From Cryptomeria japonica (taxonomy: Eukaryota > Streptophyta > Pinopsida > Cupressales > Cupressaceae): 64,000 nt of DNA. The notes below the pieces were generated by a model. That model saw only the letters and a list, made by a program, of their open reading frames with translations. It did no database searches and was not told the origin of the DNA. The stretch is from positions 913,085,648-913,149,647 of the forward strand of contig NC_081414.1 in NCBI RefSeq assembly GCF_030272615.1. Direction: 5' to 3'. Positions within the stretch are counted from its first letter, which is position 1. Every line of letters begins with the position of its first letter. Made by a program: the position numbers and the translations under genes. Shown piece after piece: positions 1-11,519 of this stretch.

Positions 1-516
1 CACTAGCCTCATCGTCGGCGGAAATGTACACCGAAATTGAATATTGGGAAATTGAATCTACAAAATCGAACATACAAATCATTAGTACTTGATCAAATTT
101 GCACTAAGAATGTGATAAACATGCTAAAGAATCCAAATATACAACATTCAAAATAAAAAATGCTTTTTGAACCTTAAAAACTACTTGTTGTTTTTTATAT
201 GAGTTTCTACAAACAAGCAACAACTCGCATGAGAAAAAAATACTACCCGCACGACTAAACAGACCCAAACTACAATTTAATACTCGTCGAATGATTAAAT
301 GCTCTATCAAGAACATTTTTGTACGAAACAAGGGTATACATTAGACGATAAATCCTACATGCACATACAATAAAACAAAAAATTCCGAAAACTCGTACGA
401 GAAATGGCATTGAACCGCACGACAAAACGATACATCCCAACTTTAAACGAATTTCAAAATGCAAAATTCACAAAAAAATTCAAAATTTGAGAAATGCAAA
501 GGCTAAAGATCGATCA

Positions 517-680
517 CTTACTGCTGGGGCGTAGTTCTGCAGTCGATTATGTTGTCTCTGGTGCTTGAATCAATGCTCTTGAATCAGAATTGCCATTTTT
601 CTTCACAGGAGGTTTTTCAAATTTTAAACTTTGAGAGGTAAAAATGAATTGACAATGACACATTGAACCCCTTATATAGC
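517..680 (-). promoter_or_regulatory. Possible minus-strand TATA box, short leader and splice donor
   Basis: Read on the minus strand, GCTATATAAGG lies at about 671-680. About 155 bases downstream, at 517-523, is a donor-like CA|GTAAGTG. Between them is a leader whose first ATG frame closes after seven codons. This could be the start of a transcript leaving the window to the left, or LTR sequence. No downstream exon can be followed, so it is only a candidate. Confidence 0.25.
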
Positions 681-1336
681 CCAAACCCTAATTTTAAAAC
701 TCGCTCTGATGGACGTAAAACTTGTACCCTAAGCTAAATCGACTATCCTGAGTCCATTTTCGGGATCGGAATCAAAATCTAACATCAATTTTCTAGTCAA
801 AATTTCACAACGTTGACCACTTAGCACTTTCATCCTCAAGTCAAATTTCAAATCATTTTGCGCTCAATTCATTTCTGATCTCAAATTTTAAATATCCTAG
901 CATACTTAATTAATAAATAAATTTACCATTTAATCATAAAAAAAGGAATTAATTTACAAAAAGAGATTAATCACAAAAAGATGAATTAATTTACAAAAAG
1001 AGATTTGTCACAAAAAGAGGAATTAACTTGCAAAAGAAAGAGTTAGATTGAAAACAAAACAAAAGAATTAAATTGAGAGAAGAAATCAAACTTGAGATGT
1101 TTCTTTTTCTAAAATTGAGATAACTTGAGAAATCAGAAAAACAATTAAATTGAATTAATCATGTTCTTTAAAATTAAAACTTAAAGCTTTTCTTGAGGAA
1201 AGAGGTTCAGTTATATTGAAAATCCCTTTTCTAAATAAAAATCTTGAGCAAATTAAAGAAAAGTGCATGGAATCGACTATTTTTATCTCAAGTGCATGAA
1301 ATCAACTAAATTTTATCTCCAATGCAGACTTAGACT

Positions 1337-1604
1337 TATAATGTAAATGCATTCAATCAAGCTATAATTGGAATCTATCTTAAGGTTAACTTAATTTGAT
1401 CTCTCAATTATTTCAATTAACCAGGATTGTACTTTTTCTTGAGGAATCTCAACCACTCATTGCTAATCGATATAATGTAAATGCATTCAATCAAGCTATA
1501 ATTGGAATCTATCTTAAGGTTAACTTAATTTGATCTCTCAATTATTTCAATTAACCAGGATTGTACTTTTTCTTGAGGAATCTCAACCACTCATTGCTAA
1601 TCGA
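1337..1604. repeat. Perfect 134-bp tandem duplication
   Basis: The block 1337-1470 is repeated without any mismatch that I can see at 1471-1604. The right copy ends about 30 bases upstream of CTATAAA (1634-1640). Two identical copies imply a recent slip or unequal exchange. Tandem duplications upstream of TATA boxes are known in LTR U3 regions, but LTR status is not shown here. Confidence 0.9.
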
Positions 1605-1634
1605 TCTTGATTGTTGGTCTCTGTTTTGAGTCTC

Positions 1635-1640
1635 TATAAA
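1635..1640 (+). promoter_or_regulatory. TATA-like box (TATAAA)
   Basis: TCTCTATAAATTCAACC occurs just downstream of the 134-bp duplication and is followed by pyrimidine-rich sequence, which resembles a plant core promoter. No coding region follows it. Confidence 0.25.
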
Positions 1641-1787
1641 TTCAACCTCCATCTCTCATTCAAAACACCCTGGAGATTTATCGTTATTGTGCAGTTTTTG
1701 CTCTGGAGTCATTGGAAATATTGTGCTTTGAGATTATTGCATCTTAGTTTAGCTTTTTGCATACTTAGTTTAATCGTTATTGCTTGT

Positions 1788-1868
1788 ATTCATTTAACTT
1801 AATCTTCATTCATCTAGCTTAATATTCATTCATCTAGCTTAATCTTGCATACATTTAGCTTATTCTTG
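1788..1868. repeat. 20-bp tandem repeat, four copies
   Basis: Four near-identical units of the form ATTCATCTAGCTTAATCTTC start at 1788, 1808, 1828 and 1848. The last unit is the most diverged. Confidence 0.7.
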
Positions 1869-2199
1869 TGCTCATATAGATTAAATCCTTCATCTTGGTG
1901 TAGTCTAGTCACTGGTATTGCTTATACAAATCTGAGAGCAAGTCTATACTCGCATCTTTTAGAAGGAAATAGGTCGATTTGTTATGGTTTATATATTCAT
2001 GATTATATCTATCTAACTGTGCATGCAATGACTTAATTGAAGTGTTGTGTCTTACAACTTGTAGATACTTACCCACTTTTCACACACACATTACACAATG
2101 CATTAGCAAAAAAGATTTTAGAGAATTAGCTTCTTGTTTGGGAATGAGGATAAGTAGAGTTAACGACTCTAAGAATTTATCTTATGTGATTTTGTAACA

Positions 2200-2460
2200 G
2201 ATTCAAGTAGATCATTTTAATAATTTTTCTAGAATTCTTGAAAGCATTCTATAGGAAATCCATCCAGTTTAGGAGCCTTACCCTTCTTCATCTGGAACAC
2301 CATCATCCTCAACTCCTCGATAGAAATGGGTTCTAGGAGAACATTGCTCTTTTTTTCTTGACACTAGGATGAAATGCATTCAAGCTCAAGTAGTGCAGGA
2401 GCACCTAAGGGTGAGCAAATACCCTTTTCAATTTTGGCAATTTTGGCATAAGGACTGGTT
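2200..2460 (-). pseudogene. LINE0 reverse transcriptase fragment (start of RT domain)
   Basis: The minus strand reads about 40 residues typical of the entry to a plant L1-type RT domain, including EPISIEELRMM and KGKAPKLDGFPIECFQEF, the counterpart of the usual GKAPGPDGFP. A stop follows at the left end and nothing of the catalytic core remains. With 3986-5262 it forms one LINE. Subtracting the DNA between them, the distance from endonuclease start to this motif is about 1.45 kb, close to the 1.39 kb in LINE2 of this window. Confidence 0.7.
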
Positions 2461-2534
2461 CTAGTCCATTAGGTTGTTTGTTTGGAGCTTGGAGTGCATT
2501 TTGACTTCTTTTGCAAATTTCAAGTATCGGCTAT

Positions 2535-3090
2535 ACTTATCCTGATAGCTCGATGAGGTGCCATCAACTATCGACAAGAGTGTTTTCCACCTACCCTGAT
2601 AGCTCGATGAAGTCGCCAGCGGTTGGAGTGAGTCAAACCGGAACCATCGGCTATCGGTGGAAGTGTTTTCCACCTACCCTGATGAGCCGATGAGGTCGCT
2701 AGTGGAGTGGAGGCATCGGGTATTGACAAGAGATGTTTGGTGCTAACCCGATGACCCGATGGGAAGGCATAGTGTGTGGAGCGCATATCGGTACAACCTA
2801 TTTAAAGCTATACCAACAACCCGATAAGGAAGCTTTTTGTTGGGAGCACACCATCGGTCATCGACAAGAATGTTTTGTTGCTACCTCGATGACCCGATGG
2901 AAACCGACGAGGAAGTGCGCAATTGGTAAAATGTCATCAAACATCAGAGTGAGTGTTTTGATGCTACTCCGATGACCCGATAGAAAAGGAAGTGAGTTGT
3001 AAACTGCCATTGAACATCAGAGTAAGTGTTTCGGTGCTAAACCGATGACTCGATGAGGAAAGCGATGCTAACCCAATGACCCGATGAAGA
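2535..3090. repeat. Degenerate tandem repeat with CCGATGACCCGATG core
   Basis: About seven units of roughly 60-90 bases recur. The shared pattern is CATCGG..ATCGACAAGAGTG, then TTTTGGTGCTA, then CCCGATGACCCGATGG. Clear cores lie near 2593, 2680, 2748, 2890, 2970, 3043 and 3070. Short open frames across it are artefacts of the repeat. Confidence 0.7.
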
Positions 3091-3175
3091 AAGAAAAGTT
3101 AGTTATAGTTAGAAACCGAATTGTGTCGAGTTGAATCTCGTCTGTTAGGGACGATTCAAGGCATGTCTTGGAAGC

Positions 3176-3183
3176 TATAAAAG
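3176..3183 (+). promoter_or_regulatory. TATA box (TATAAAAG)
   Basis: GGAAGCTATAAAAGACCC is a strong TATA match just after the tandem repeat and upstream of a pyrimidine-rich leader. It probably drove the inserted element. Confidence 0.4.
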
Positions 3184-3558
3184 ACCCAATGGGCATTCTG
3201 TAAGGGTTTGTTGGATTGGGATTGTTGAATGTGTTAGTTCCACAAAAAAAAAACTTCTTTGTAATAACAGTTGGAAGATCATTTTCTGGTTATTTTCTCA
3301 GAGTTTTGTTTGCTATTGTAAACATGGCTTAAATCCTTAAGTACTAATGTAAATAGGGTAAATATTATTTTTCCTTGTTTTCTGAATTCCAAGTTGCATT
3401 CGTGCCAAGATCGACTTTGTAAATAAAGTCACCTTTTGTGTTCTTGTTTTCTGTTTGTGTTTCACATTTGTGAACATGGCTCTATCTTGACTCTCCATCG
3501 TGGGATCCGCATGACCATTGGAGGTTGTCAAGAAGAGCCAGCCATATACAATAGTGTT

Positions 3559-3985
3559 TTATATGTAGCAGACCAGGGAATGGCGTCAACCGTTTCAGCA
3601 GACTGGCCCTAGGCGAGCTTGATGATAGCCCGACTAGGTATCAGTGACCAAGAGGAATCACTTGCAGGGTAGACTGGAGTCTAGGCTGTTAGCCTTAGAC
3701 CAGGGGAAGATGGGATCAAAGGGAGAGAAGATCCAAGCACGAGGAGGAAAACAACTTAGGAGAAGTTGTAGGTATAATCCATGGTAGAGCAAACCCTTCA
3801 AGGTGTCTAGTGAGATTCGATGGATTTACGAAAGTGAATTCACAAAGAGAAGAGTATCAAACCTCGGTAGTGAGGACCTAGAGTGGATTAGGGGAATATA
3901 GAGAAGCATTCTTGAGTTAGGCTAGGAAGAAAGCCTTGGAGTGAGTCAAGATGATTCGAGCAACTAGGATCCTCCCTATCAACAA
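3559..3985 (+). pseudogene. Decayed coding frame, unknown (gag-like position)
   Basis: One plus-strand frame can be read for about 140 codons with no apparent frameshift. It is broken by many stops, mostly TAG and TGA. Recognisable stretches include LMIARLGISDQEESLAG and SMVEQTLQGV. I do not recognise the family. Its place after an LTR-like promoter suggests the N-terminal part of a Gag, but that is inference. Confidence 0.25.
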
Positions 3986-5262
3986 GTCTCTTCTCTTTAG
4001 AGTCCCAAATATCTTGTTTAGAAAATAAAGAAGAAAAGTGTCAAATAACTTATGAAAAAATATCTTGAAGAGTTTAATTGATTTCCTTGGGTGGAGATAA
4101 GAGGCGCAATAGTATTCCTCCTTCTACATTCCTTCATTGAGTTTAAAAAAACAAAGTATTTTATCCCTTTCTGGGAGCTAGTCAATTCAATATTTATGTT
4201 TCTAAAAAATATCTTCTTGAAAATCCCATTCAGATAGTTCTTTAGACCACTTATTCTCTTCCCACATTAACTCCTCTACCATTCCTTATTTAATAAGAAT
4301 AGTGACTCTGTCCAACTTGGCTTGAAATTGATTTTTAATTTTGAAGACATTTCCAAAAGAAGAACCATTCTATCTTTTGGGCTTAAATTTGACAAATTGG
4401 AGCCTCTTGAAAAGGTATATAGTTGATTCAAAGGCTAGCTTCGCTTCTAGTCACCATCTTTTCACGGGATTAACAAATCTATGTCTTGAATCCACATAAG
4501 TTGAAATTTAAAAGGAATCTTCTTAGGATTAAAAAAAGTAAGCAAAATATTTTGACGTGCAAGTGGCTAGGCCTTTCCATCCAAAAATTTTAAAGCATGA
4601 AGTGGACCAACTATTACCCTCCAAAAATGTAACACACGAAACTTGTCTAGTCTTTTAGAGATGGCATCAATCCTACACCTTCTATTATTCCAAGTGAATA
4701 AACCATTGCCTAGTTTTATGTCTACCAAAGTTAGAAATGAAACATTATCTCTCAACAAGGTAGAAGGGCAGAGCCAATTTATTACCCCTAATTTTTCATC
4801 CAAGATAGTAATATCATTGAAATGTCTTATGAGAATCGAAGGGAGAGAAGGAACTAGAGAGCCAAAATATCTAATTTGGGACTAGAATAACACCTTTCTT
4901 GGATAATCAATAGGTGCATAAGCATTTGTGAATAAATAACTCTTGAATTAAAGCAAGACACCACCATTGAGATTGAATATCTACTTATTATCCACCATAT
5001 TGGTGTGATCTTACAACGATTCATAAGAAAACAATTCCACCAGCAATGCCTTGGGCAACAATTCAATGACATTGGGTCCTTATCCAAATCTTGGAAGAAA
5101 GATTGATCATATCCTCCATTGGAAGTTGTGTCTCTTGAATAAAGACAATATTTGGTCTATGTTCACTAATCAAATCTCGAATAACCTTTTGTTGATGGAT
5201 GCTACTCAAACCCCTAGCATATCCAATGTTTTGATAACACTAGATTCAACCAGTGACTCCCC
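3986..5262 (-). pseudogene. LINE0 endonuclease domain and linker
   Basis: On the minus strand the APE-type endonuclease start is visible near 5250 (ARGLSSIHQQKVIRDLIS, then PNIVFIQETQLPMEDM with the catalytic QET glutamate). It is followed near 5040 by a GGI motif. Around 4570-4800 is LGNGLFTWNNRRCRIDAISKRLDKF, the usual segment before the SDH motif. From about 4390 to 4060 there is the helical linker (FGNVFKIKNQFQAKLDRV). Several frameshifts and stops are present. The RT start lies at 2200-2460, beyond the inserted DNA. The element is plainly dead. Confidence 0.75.
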
Positions 5263-6727
5263 TATCAATTTCACCTTCTCTTGGTCCCCTTTTTTCCCAA
5301 CCTTTAACATTTTCTCATTTCCTTCTTTTAATGTTCTTATGTTGAATGTCTAATAAAGTAGATGTAAAGAACACAAATACTAAGCAGGGGAGGTAAATCA
5401 ACATTTTAATATTTTTATCTTAATCCAAAGCATCAACAATAATTCCAAAAGTGACTATTCAAGACATGAATACATTGACACAAGAGAACACAATATTTGC
5501 GTGGCTTCTCCAATAACAAGTGGATATGTTTCTTCCTAATGGGATAGATGTTGTTTGTAGGAAATGGATCGTGTTTTATTTTCAAGATTTTTTCATTGGC
5601 ACAAGAGCTACTTCTTTATGGGGAGTTCATTTTCTCTCTCTGATTGGGGAGACATATATTGTACATATGTGGTAGAATCAATCATTGGGGTTCATATTAA
5701 GTCCTTTTTTCCTTCTTTCACGAGTATCTAATTGTTTCATTTTCTCTCTATAGATTGGAGAGGAGTCTTTTCCCCATGAAATATTCTCCTTTTCTCCAGT
5801 TATGAGAGATTTTTTTGTTTGTACATGAGTACCTCATCAAGTCTTGTAATCAAGGTCCATTCATACATTCATCATTAGGTTTTTAGATTCTCCCTAAGTT
5901 GTACTTAAGGAGGTATTAGAGTAAATAAGTAATCACCTAGTAATTAATTAATTATTAGGTCCTAGTTTGCTTTGTTTTACTTATGCTAAAATAAGAAGTA
6001 CTTTTCTTAATTTTAGGTCATGTTGTTTGCTAGAATAGGATGAAAAAACCTGTCATAATCTAATCTAATCTTCACCTAAGGTTTCATCTAGGGTCACCTT
6101 TTACTTTTATAAGCATTTATTGCTGTACATTGTAATCATCCAATATTCAGATCAATCATAATACATACTCTCAATCATTATTCTTTTCTAGATCAATTCC
6201 TTTCTCAAGGTTGCATAGCACAATCAATGAATTTTTCTCTCTAGATGCAATAGGAATTTTGGTTGCAAGTGATGCCTAGGAACGATGGGGTTCATTATCA
6301 ACTCCATCACATGTAACAAGACCAATTAGTGGAGAGGTAGCTTTGAGAAATTTTCAAAAACAAAAAACGTACGTAGAAACCAAGTAAATGAGCTAGGTAC
6401 AAACTGTAGAAATGTTAAAATAGGAAGCATACACACTAAAATTGAAAGCTAAATGCTAGGAACAAGAGTTTAAATGCCAACGTATTTCCAATGTTGGCAT
6501 AGTGTGATGGTTAAGTTGTAGCATTGTTGTTCTTGCCATCAAGATTCAAACTCCATTGGGGTGTAATTGTTGAATGGTTATATTGGGGATGGGGTCCCTT
6601 ACCTCATTGGTTCATAGCTCTGGGTCAAAAGCATTCACCCCTTTTAAAAAGAGTATAAATGCTAAAAAAATATGAAATAAAAATAATTATCAGTAGGAAG
6701 TAACAATTTCATTGTTTTGTTTTAAAG
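5263..6727. other. Noncoding DNA with a possible copia 3' LTR remnant
   Basis: No coding region is recognisable. Near 5905-5930, CTTAAGGAGG followed by TATTAGAGTAAATAAG resembles the polypurine tract and LTR start seen in many plant copia elements. It is followed by AT-rich, LTR-like sequence with TTATAAGCATTTATTGC near 6110. No matching LTR or TSD was found. 6300-6727 shows nothing definable. Confidence 0.25.
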
Positions 6728-9700
6728 GGTAAAACTATTTTGTGGAAAGATAGTAAGGCTGAATTGAAATTTATTTCTTCTTTTGATTCTTGGATGCTAG
6801 TTCTTGTTCAAAGTAAACCTTCTCATGCCAAATTTTGGCTCTTTAATATTTATAGACCAACTAGCACATCGAATAAGAAAAGAGCTTGGGATCAACTTTC
6901 TTGTCTCAAAACCTTTGCTCAATGAATTGAGGATGTATGGAGGTGATTTTAATGCAGTGTTAAATGAATAAAAAAAAAACAGGGGGTATCATACCAATAA
7001 AAAAGGTCATGGATGATTTCAATAAGTTCATTGTGTCTAACAATTTGATTGATTATAAACCTAAAAACAGATCATTTACTTGGTCCAATATAAGAAAGGG
7101 ATTTTCCCTAATTGTTGAGAGATTGGACAATTTCTTATTTCAGATAACTGGCTCCCTTCCCACTTGGATTTCTCCTCTTCTATTCTTACAAATGTGGGAT
7201 CAGATCACTTCCCCATTCTCTTTGTAGTTTTTGAAGATAAAGCTCTACATAAGTCAATATTCAAATTGGAGACCATGTGGTTCAAAGATGCCTCTTTTAT
7301 TCTCATGGTTAGGTTTTGGTCGTTGAATTCTCCTTTCTTTGCTAGATCTCGAATGTTCTGTCTGGTTAGAAAGCTGTCTTTTATAAAGAACAAGATCAAG
7401 GAATGAAACTATTGTCATTTAAAGAACATTTTTGCAGAGAAATGTAGGCTAGAAAAAGAATTATCTATTTTAAATGACATCATCATTAGAAAAGGAATGG
7501 ATCTTCATGCCTTTTCTTTGGAGAGGTCTCTAAAATGGAGTTGGAAGAAATCCTTCTTCATGAGGAACTTTATTGGAAGCATGACTCAAATATAGGGACA
7601 AAAACACAAAAGAAATCATGCCTCGACCAAATTAAGAAGATAACACAATAGGATAGACTCTATTCATAACAATCAAGGTGCTTTATTGGTTGATAAAGGA
7701 TAGATTGAGCATGAAGTTGTCTCCTTTTTTAAAGAACTCCTCTCAAATCAAGCCTCAATCCCCATGGGATCATCTTTGGATTTCATTGCTAAATGTGTCT
7801 CAGATGCAGATAACAAACTCTTAACGGAAAAAAAAATTCTTCAAGAATTGAAGCTTGAAGAATGCTGTCTTCTCAATGTCACCTAAAAAATCCCCAGGTC
7901 CAAATGGTTCCACTACCCTCTTTTTTCAAAGGTGTTGGGACTTCATAGGAATTTATATTGTTCTTGCTCTAGAGGAAGCTAGAAGAAATAGTTCAATCTT
8001 AAAGGAACTCAATAATACTTTAATTGCAATCATCCCCAACGTTGATGCTCCCAAGTCTTTTGTCGATTTTTGACTAATAGCACTATGCAACACATTATAT
8101 AAAATCTTTACAAAGGCAATTTCAATGCGTCTAGCAAAATTAATACCTCTCGTTATCTCCAAAGAACAAGGGGGTTTTGTTCTGGGAAGGGAAACACCTG
8201 ATGGGTGCAATTGTATCTCATGAAGTTTTACATTCAATTACTATTTTAAAAATTCATTTGGTGATTCTAAAATTAGACATTTTGAAGGCTTATGATATGG
8301 TGAATTGGGAATTTCTTCTTGCCGATTTGAGAAAATTTGGCTTTTATGAAAAATGGGTTAAATGGATCTCATCTTATTTTTCTAATGCGAGGTTTTTTGT
8401 ACTAGTCAATGGTTATCCTTGTGGTTTATTTCTCTCCTCAAGGGGTGTGAGGCAAGGTGACCCTAGGCTATCTCCTTTTCTATCTATTATCATGGAAAAA
8501 GGATTGAGTAGAGCAATCAAAGTGGCTAACAATATCAGATCATGGAAGGGAGTCAAAATCCCCAATGTAGAAGATTCTTTCACACATAGATTATTTGTTG
8601 ATGGAATCCTATTATTTGGCCAAGCAACCTTGGCAACATCAAGAGTAATTAATAAAGTTATAACAAAACATTCAACTTTTTCTGGACAATTAAAATGTAA
8701 TGCAAAATCAAATCTATTCTTTATAAATGTGCCCCCATTGATCCAACATAGTATCTCTCCATTTTGGAACTTCTATGTAGGGACTTTTCTGTGCAAGTCC
8801 TTAGGCACTGCTTTCTTTTTTGGGTCTGAAAAACATAACTTTTGGGAAAAAATCATTTCTACTATTTCTAACAAGATCCTGTCATGGAAACATAAGTTGT
8901 TGACACTTGCTGGTAAGATCACTATGACATAATTTGTTTTAAATGCTATTCCCACATACTTGATGTATGTGTTTGAAAATTCCTATAGGGAAAGTCAATG
9001 ATCTTTAGGCTACTCTCATATCTTTCTTATTGTTTGACAAAGTTGTTAGAAAAACAAGATTCCACTCCTTACTTGAAACAAAGTCTGTCTCCCTAAAGAT
9101 GGATGCGGTTCACGTATTAAAAAATTGGATCTTCAGAATAAAGTTCTTGGAGCTAAGATGCTTTGGAGACTTTATTAGAATTACAATTGCAAATGGTGCA
9201 AACTAATAATCCCAAAATTTCTAGATTGTAATGAGAGACAAATAATCTTTACTATTTCTTTTCTACCAAATGGTTCAAAAATTTGGAATTTTCTCTGCTC
9301 TTGTTGAGAGGGTAATTCTTCCTCATATTTCTAGGCTAATATAGAATGAGGAAAAATAAAAAATTTGGGAAGATGTGTGGAATGGTAATAAACCTCTATT
9401 CCAAATCAGAGATTGGTCGCCAGTGGAAGCCACTTTGAAAAGGCTTTGGGGAATACATGTTTTTTATTATCTGCATTTAGATTTGTCTAGCTTTTATCCA
9501 ATGACATCATCAAATTCTATTGATTTTGTTCGTATCCATTAGGAATTAAAAAATGCCTTTCTGACATATCTAAATAAAAGAGTTATTATATTTTTCGATC
9601 AAGAAGATGAAATCATTTGGCTTAAGGAAAAAATAGGGATCTATTTTGTAAAAGATGGCTACAACTCTCTTCTCATTACTTGTCCTAATTCAGCTTGGCC

Positions 9701-9817
9701 TTCTAAATTATGTTGGGGACTTGCATGTCCTCCTAATGCTAGGACTTTTTTCTTGGTTAGCGATTCAAGATAGAATTCTTTCAAGGATGAGATTAGATAT
9801 AGATTGAGAATAATTAT
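6728..9817 (+). pseudogene. LINE1 ORF2, endonuclease remnant to RT and zinc-finger start
   Basis: The endonuclease remnant reads GKTILWKDSKAELKF, then YGGDFNAVLN near 6940, VERLDNF near 7120 and GSDHFP near 7205. The RT runs from about 7855 to 8990, with KKSPGPNGS, ILKLDILKAYDMVNW (first catalytic Asp), and GVRQGDPRLSPFL. The normal FADD box reads LFVDGILLF, so the second Asp is Gly and the enzyme would be inactive. Around 9595-9760 is the start of the zf-RVT region (WLKEKIGIYFVKDGYNSL). Several stops and frameshifts interrupt it. It ends at 9817 where the LTR begins. Confidence 0.85.
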
Positions 9818-9833
9818 TGTAGACGTATAAATC

Positions 9834-11504
9834 TGTGTGGGAGAAAAAGTGACACTAAGCAAACATGCCCTAATCTCACTTTCAATCACACATTTGTGGA
9901 ATACGAAAGAGCCTAGAGGTATCACACAATTGGCTACTTCTTTTTGTGAAAGAGAGAGCCACGAGCTACCTATTAGGATTTCTATTCCTTTGTTGTAAAT
10001 GATAGATAGAATGATGCAAGTTCAATCCCTAACCCAAAAGTGCAAGTATGAACTAATAACAAGATTGCAGAATTGAACTTAAATAATGGAAAGCTGTAAA
10101 CACAAGGACAAGACAAGAATGCAAATGCGTACCCGGAGTTAAAATCTGACTGAAAATGTTCGGGACGGGGGCGCGGGCGCCACTGTCCTGATTTTGCCCC
10201 TGAAACTGCTCCGAAAACTGCAGTTTTGCACTCTGGAAAAGCTGTCAAAAATGCTGAAAATGCTGTCTGTCAGGAGGACCAGGGCGCCCAGCGCCCCTGT
10301 CCCAGGGACCAGGGCGCCCAGCGCCCCTGTCCTGGCAGGACCAGGGCGCCCCACGCCCCTATCCTGGTCTTTTGCTCTGAGATTTGGTGTGAAGTTCGGT
10401 CTCCGTCTGCTTCTTCCGGATCTGTAACTTGCGGCGTCGTCCGAATTCCGAAACCTGCACTTATATTTGAAAAGGTGTGGTGGGCGGTTATATAGGGTTT
10501 TGTCTTAGTCAAACCCCCGCTTCGGTGATTTCCACCTCCACGAATAGCCAAGTTGTATTGTAAAATGTATTGTGTGTGCAGACCTAGTGTGTGTGCAAGA
10601 TCCTTAAATGCAAGAAAGCAAACTAGAGCAACCTAGAAAGTAAACCCTAATTGCTTGTAAATGATAATGTAAATGCTCTAAATCAAGATGCAAAGTGATC
10701 TAAAGCATGAATAAAGGATATATTGAAGCTTATGCAAAGACATGAAAACAACATGAAATCATACCCAACCCTCAAGGGAGGAGTACAAGCCAATCTTCAG
10801 TCGGTAATCTCCTATTGTTCTTCAATGTCTTCCAAGCCCTAAATGGATGAATGAAATTGATAAATGCTTGATAGAAGGATATTGAATGTTGTTGAAGTCT
10901 TCAAAGATCTGCTCTTTCGCTGCATAATAGGTCCTCGAAAGCCAAAATTCCCATCCCTTCAAATGAAGAAAGAGAGCTCTTATGTATGAAACCCTAGGTC
11001 ATAATTTCAACTTTTGGCCGACCTAGAGATTGAATATCCCGCCAATTTCTTGGGGTTAAGCTTTATTTTATGATTGGATCGTGCTCCTAAAATTTCGGGA
11101 AAAATGTCTGGGACCATGTGCACCGGGCGCCACGGTCCCGACAACTTTTCACCAAATTTTCAGGGCCATCGGATATGATGATTTTAGAGAGAATCCCGAA
11201 GTTACAGCTGATTTCGAGATGTTTTGACCCCCGAAATCAAGCCCCCAAGTTCAAAATAGGACCTAATTAGGGTTTTTGATTAAATGATGTGTTAGAGGAA
11301 TAAAATGCGAAGGGCGCGCTTTAGTGAAAGGGCCCAACTTTATGATGTAGAGAATGATGAAATAGAACCTTAGACCTAATTAATTTAATTAATTAAGTGC
11401 TAAAGGGGAAATGCAATGCAAAATACAAAATGCGCCAAGGCGGGTGCTAAACTAGGTGTGAAATTGTACCACCCTAGCAAGTGTGTACAATTTACGACGC
11501 TACA
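9834..11504 (-). repeat. NA1 3' LTR (1671 bp)
   Basis: It starts TGTGTGGGAG and ends ACGACGCTACA in plus orientation, so in element sense it runs TGTAGCGTCG to CTCCCACACA. It contains a minus-strand TATATAA box near 10488-10495 and a GC-rich tandem repeat at 10276-10367. Open frames in this LTR, duplicated in the other LTR, are not genes. Confidence 0.93.
10276..10367. repeat. GC-rich 30-32-bp repeat in NA1 LTR, three copies
   Basis: Units begin GGACCAGGGCGCC at 10276, 10306 and 10338. Each holds the palindrome GGGCGCCC or a close variant. The same array is present in the other LTR at 16896-16987. It contrasts sharply with the AT-rich surroundings. It lies downstream of the minus-strand TATA box, so it is probably in the transcribed leader. 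Confidence 0.85.
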
Positions 11505-11519
11505 TTTAGCCCCCACTTT
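11505..11519 (-). other. NA1 polypurine tract
   Basis: In element sense AAAGTGGGGGCTAAA abuts the 3' LTR start TGTAGCG. This is the expected plus-strand primer and fixes the minus orientation of NA1. Confidence 0.8.

Larger units (their letters stand above)
1..2199. other. AT-rich noncoding DNA, probably old repeat
   Basis: I find no convincing coding region here; all open frames are short and low in complexity. The stretch 900-1270 is purine-rich, with degenerate repeats around AAAAAGAGATTAAT. It contains a perfect tandem duplication, a 20-bp tandem repeat and two TATA-like sites, listed separately. The layout (duplicated block, then TATA, then a short repeat) would fit the LTR of an unrecognised element, but I see no second copy and no defined ends. 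Confidence 0.4.
2461..3985 (+). mobile_element. Unclassified insertion within LINE0
   Basis: This segment separates two parts of a minus-strand LINE that would otherwise be collinear. It contains a degenerate tandem repeat (2535-3090), a TATA-like TATAAAAG at 3176-3183, about 350 bases of leader-like sequence, and a stop-interrupted plus-strand frame from about 3559. The order suggests the 5' end of an LTR element (LTR, leader, start of gag), but I could not define LTR ends, a primer site or a target duplication. Boundaries are estimates. Confidence 0.35.

Noticed and set aside
2511-2975. Short frames on both strands over 2460-2980
   Set aside because: They are translations of the CCGATG tandem repeat.
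10139-10551. Pro/Arg/Gly-rich open frames on both strands, duplicated at 16759-17171
   Set aside because: They lie in the NA1 LTRs across the GC-rich triplicated repeat and have no support as genes.
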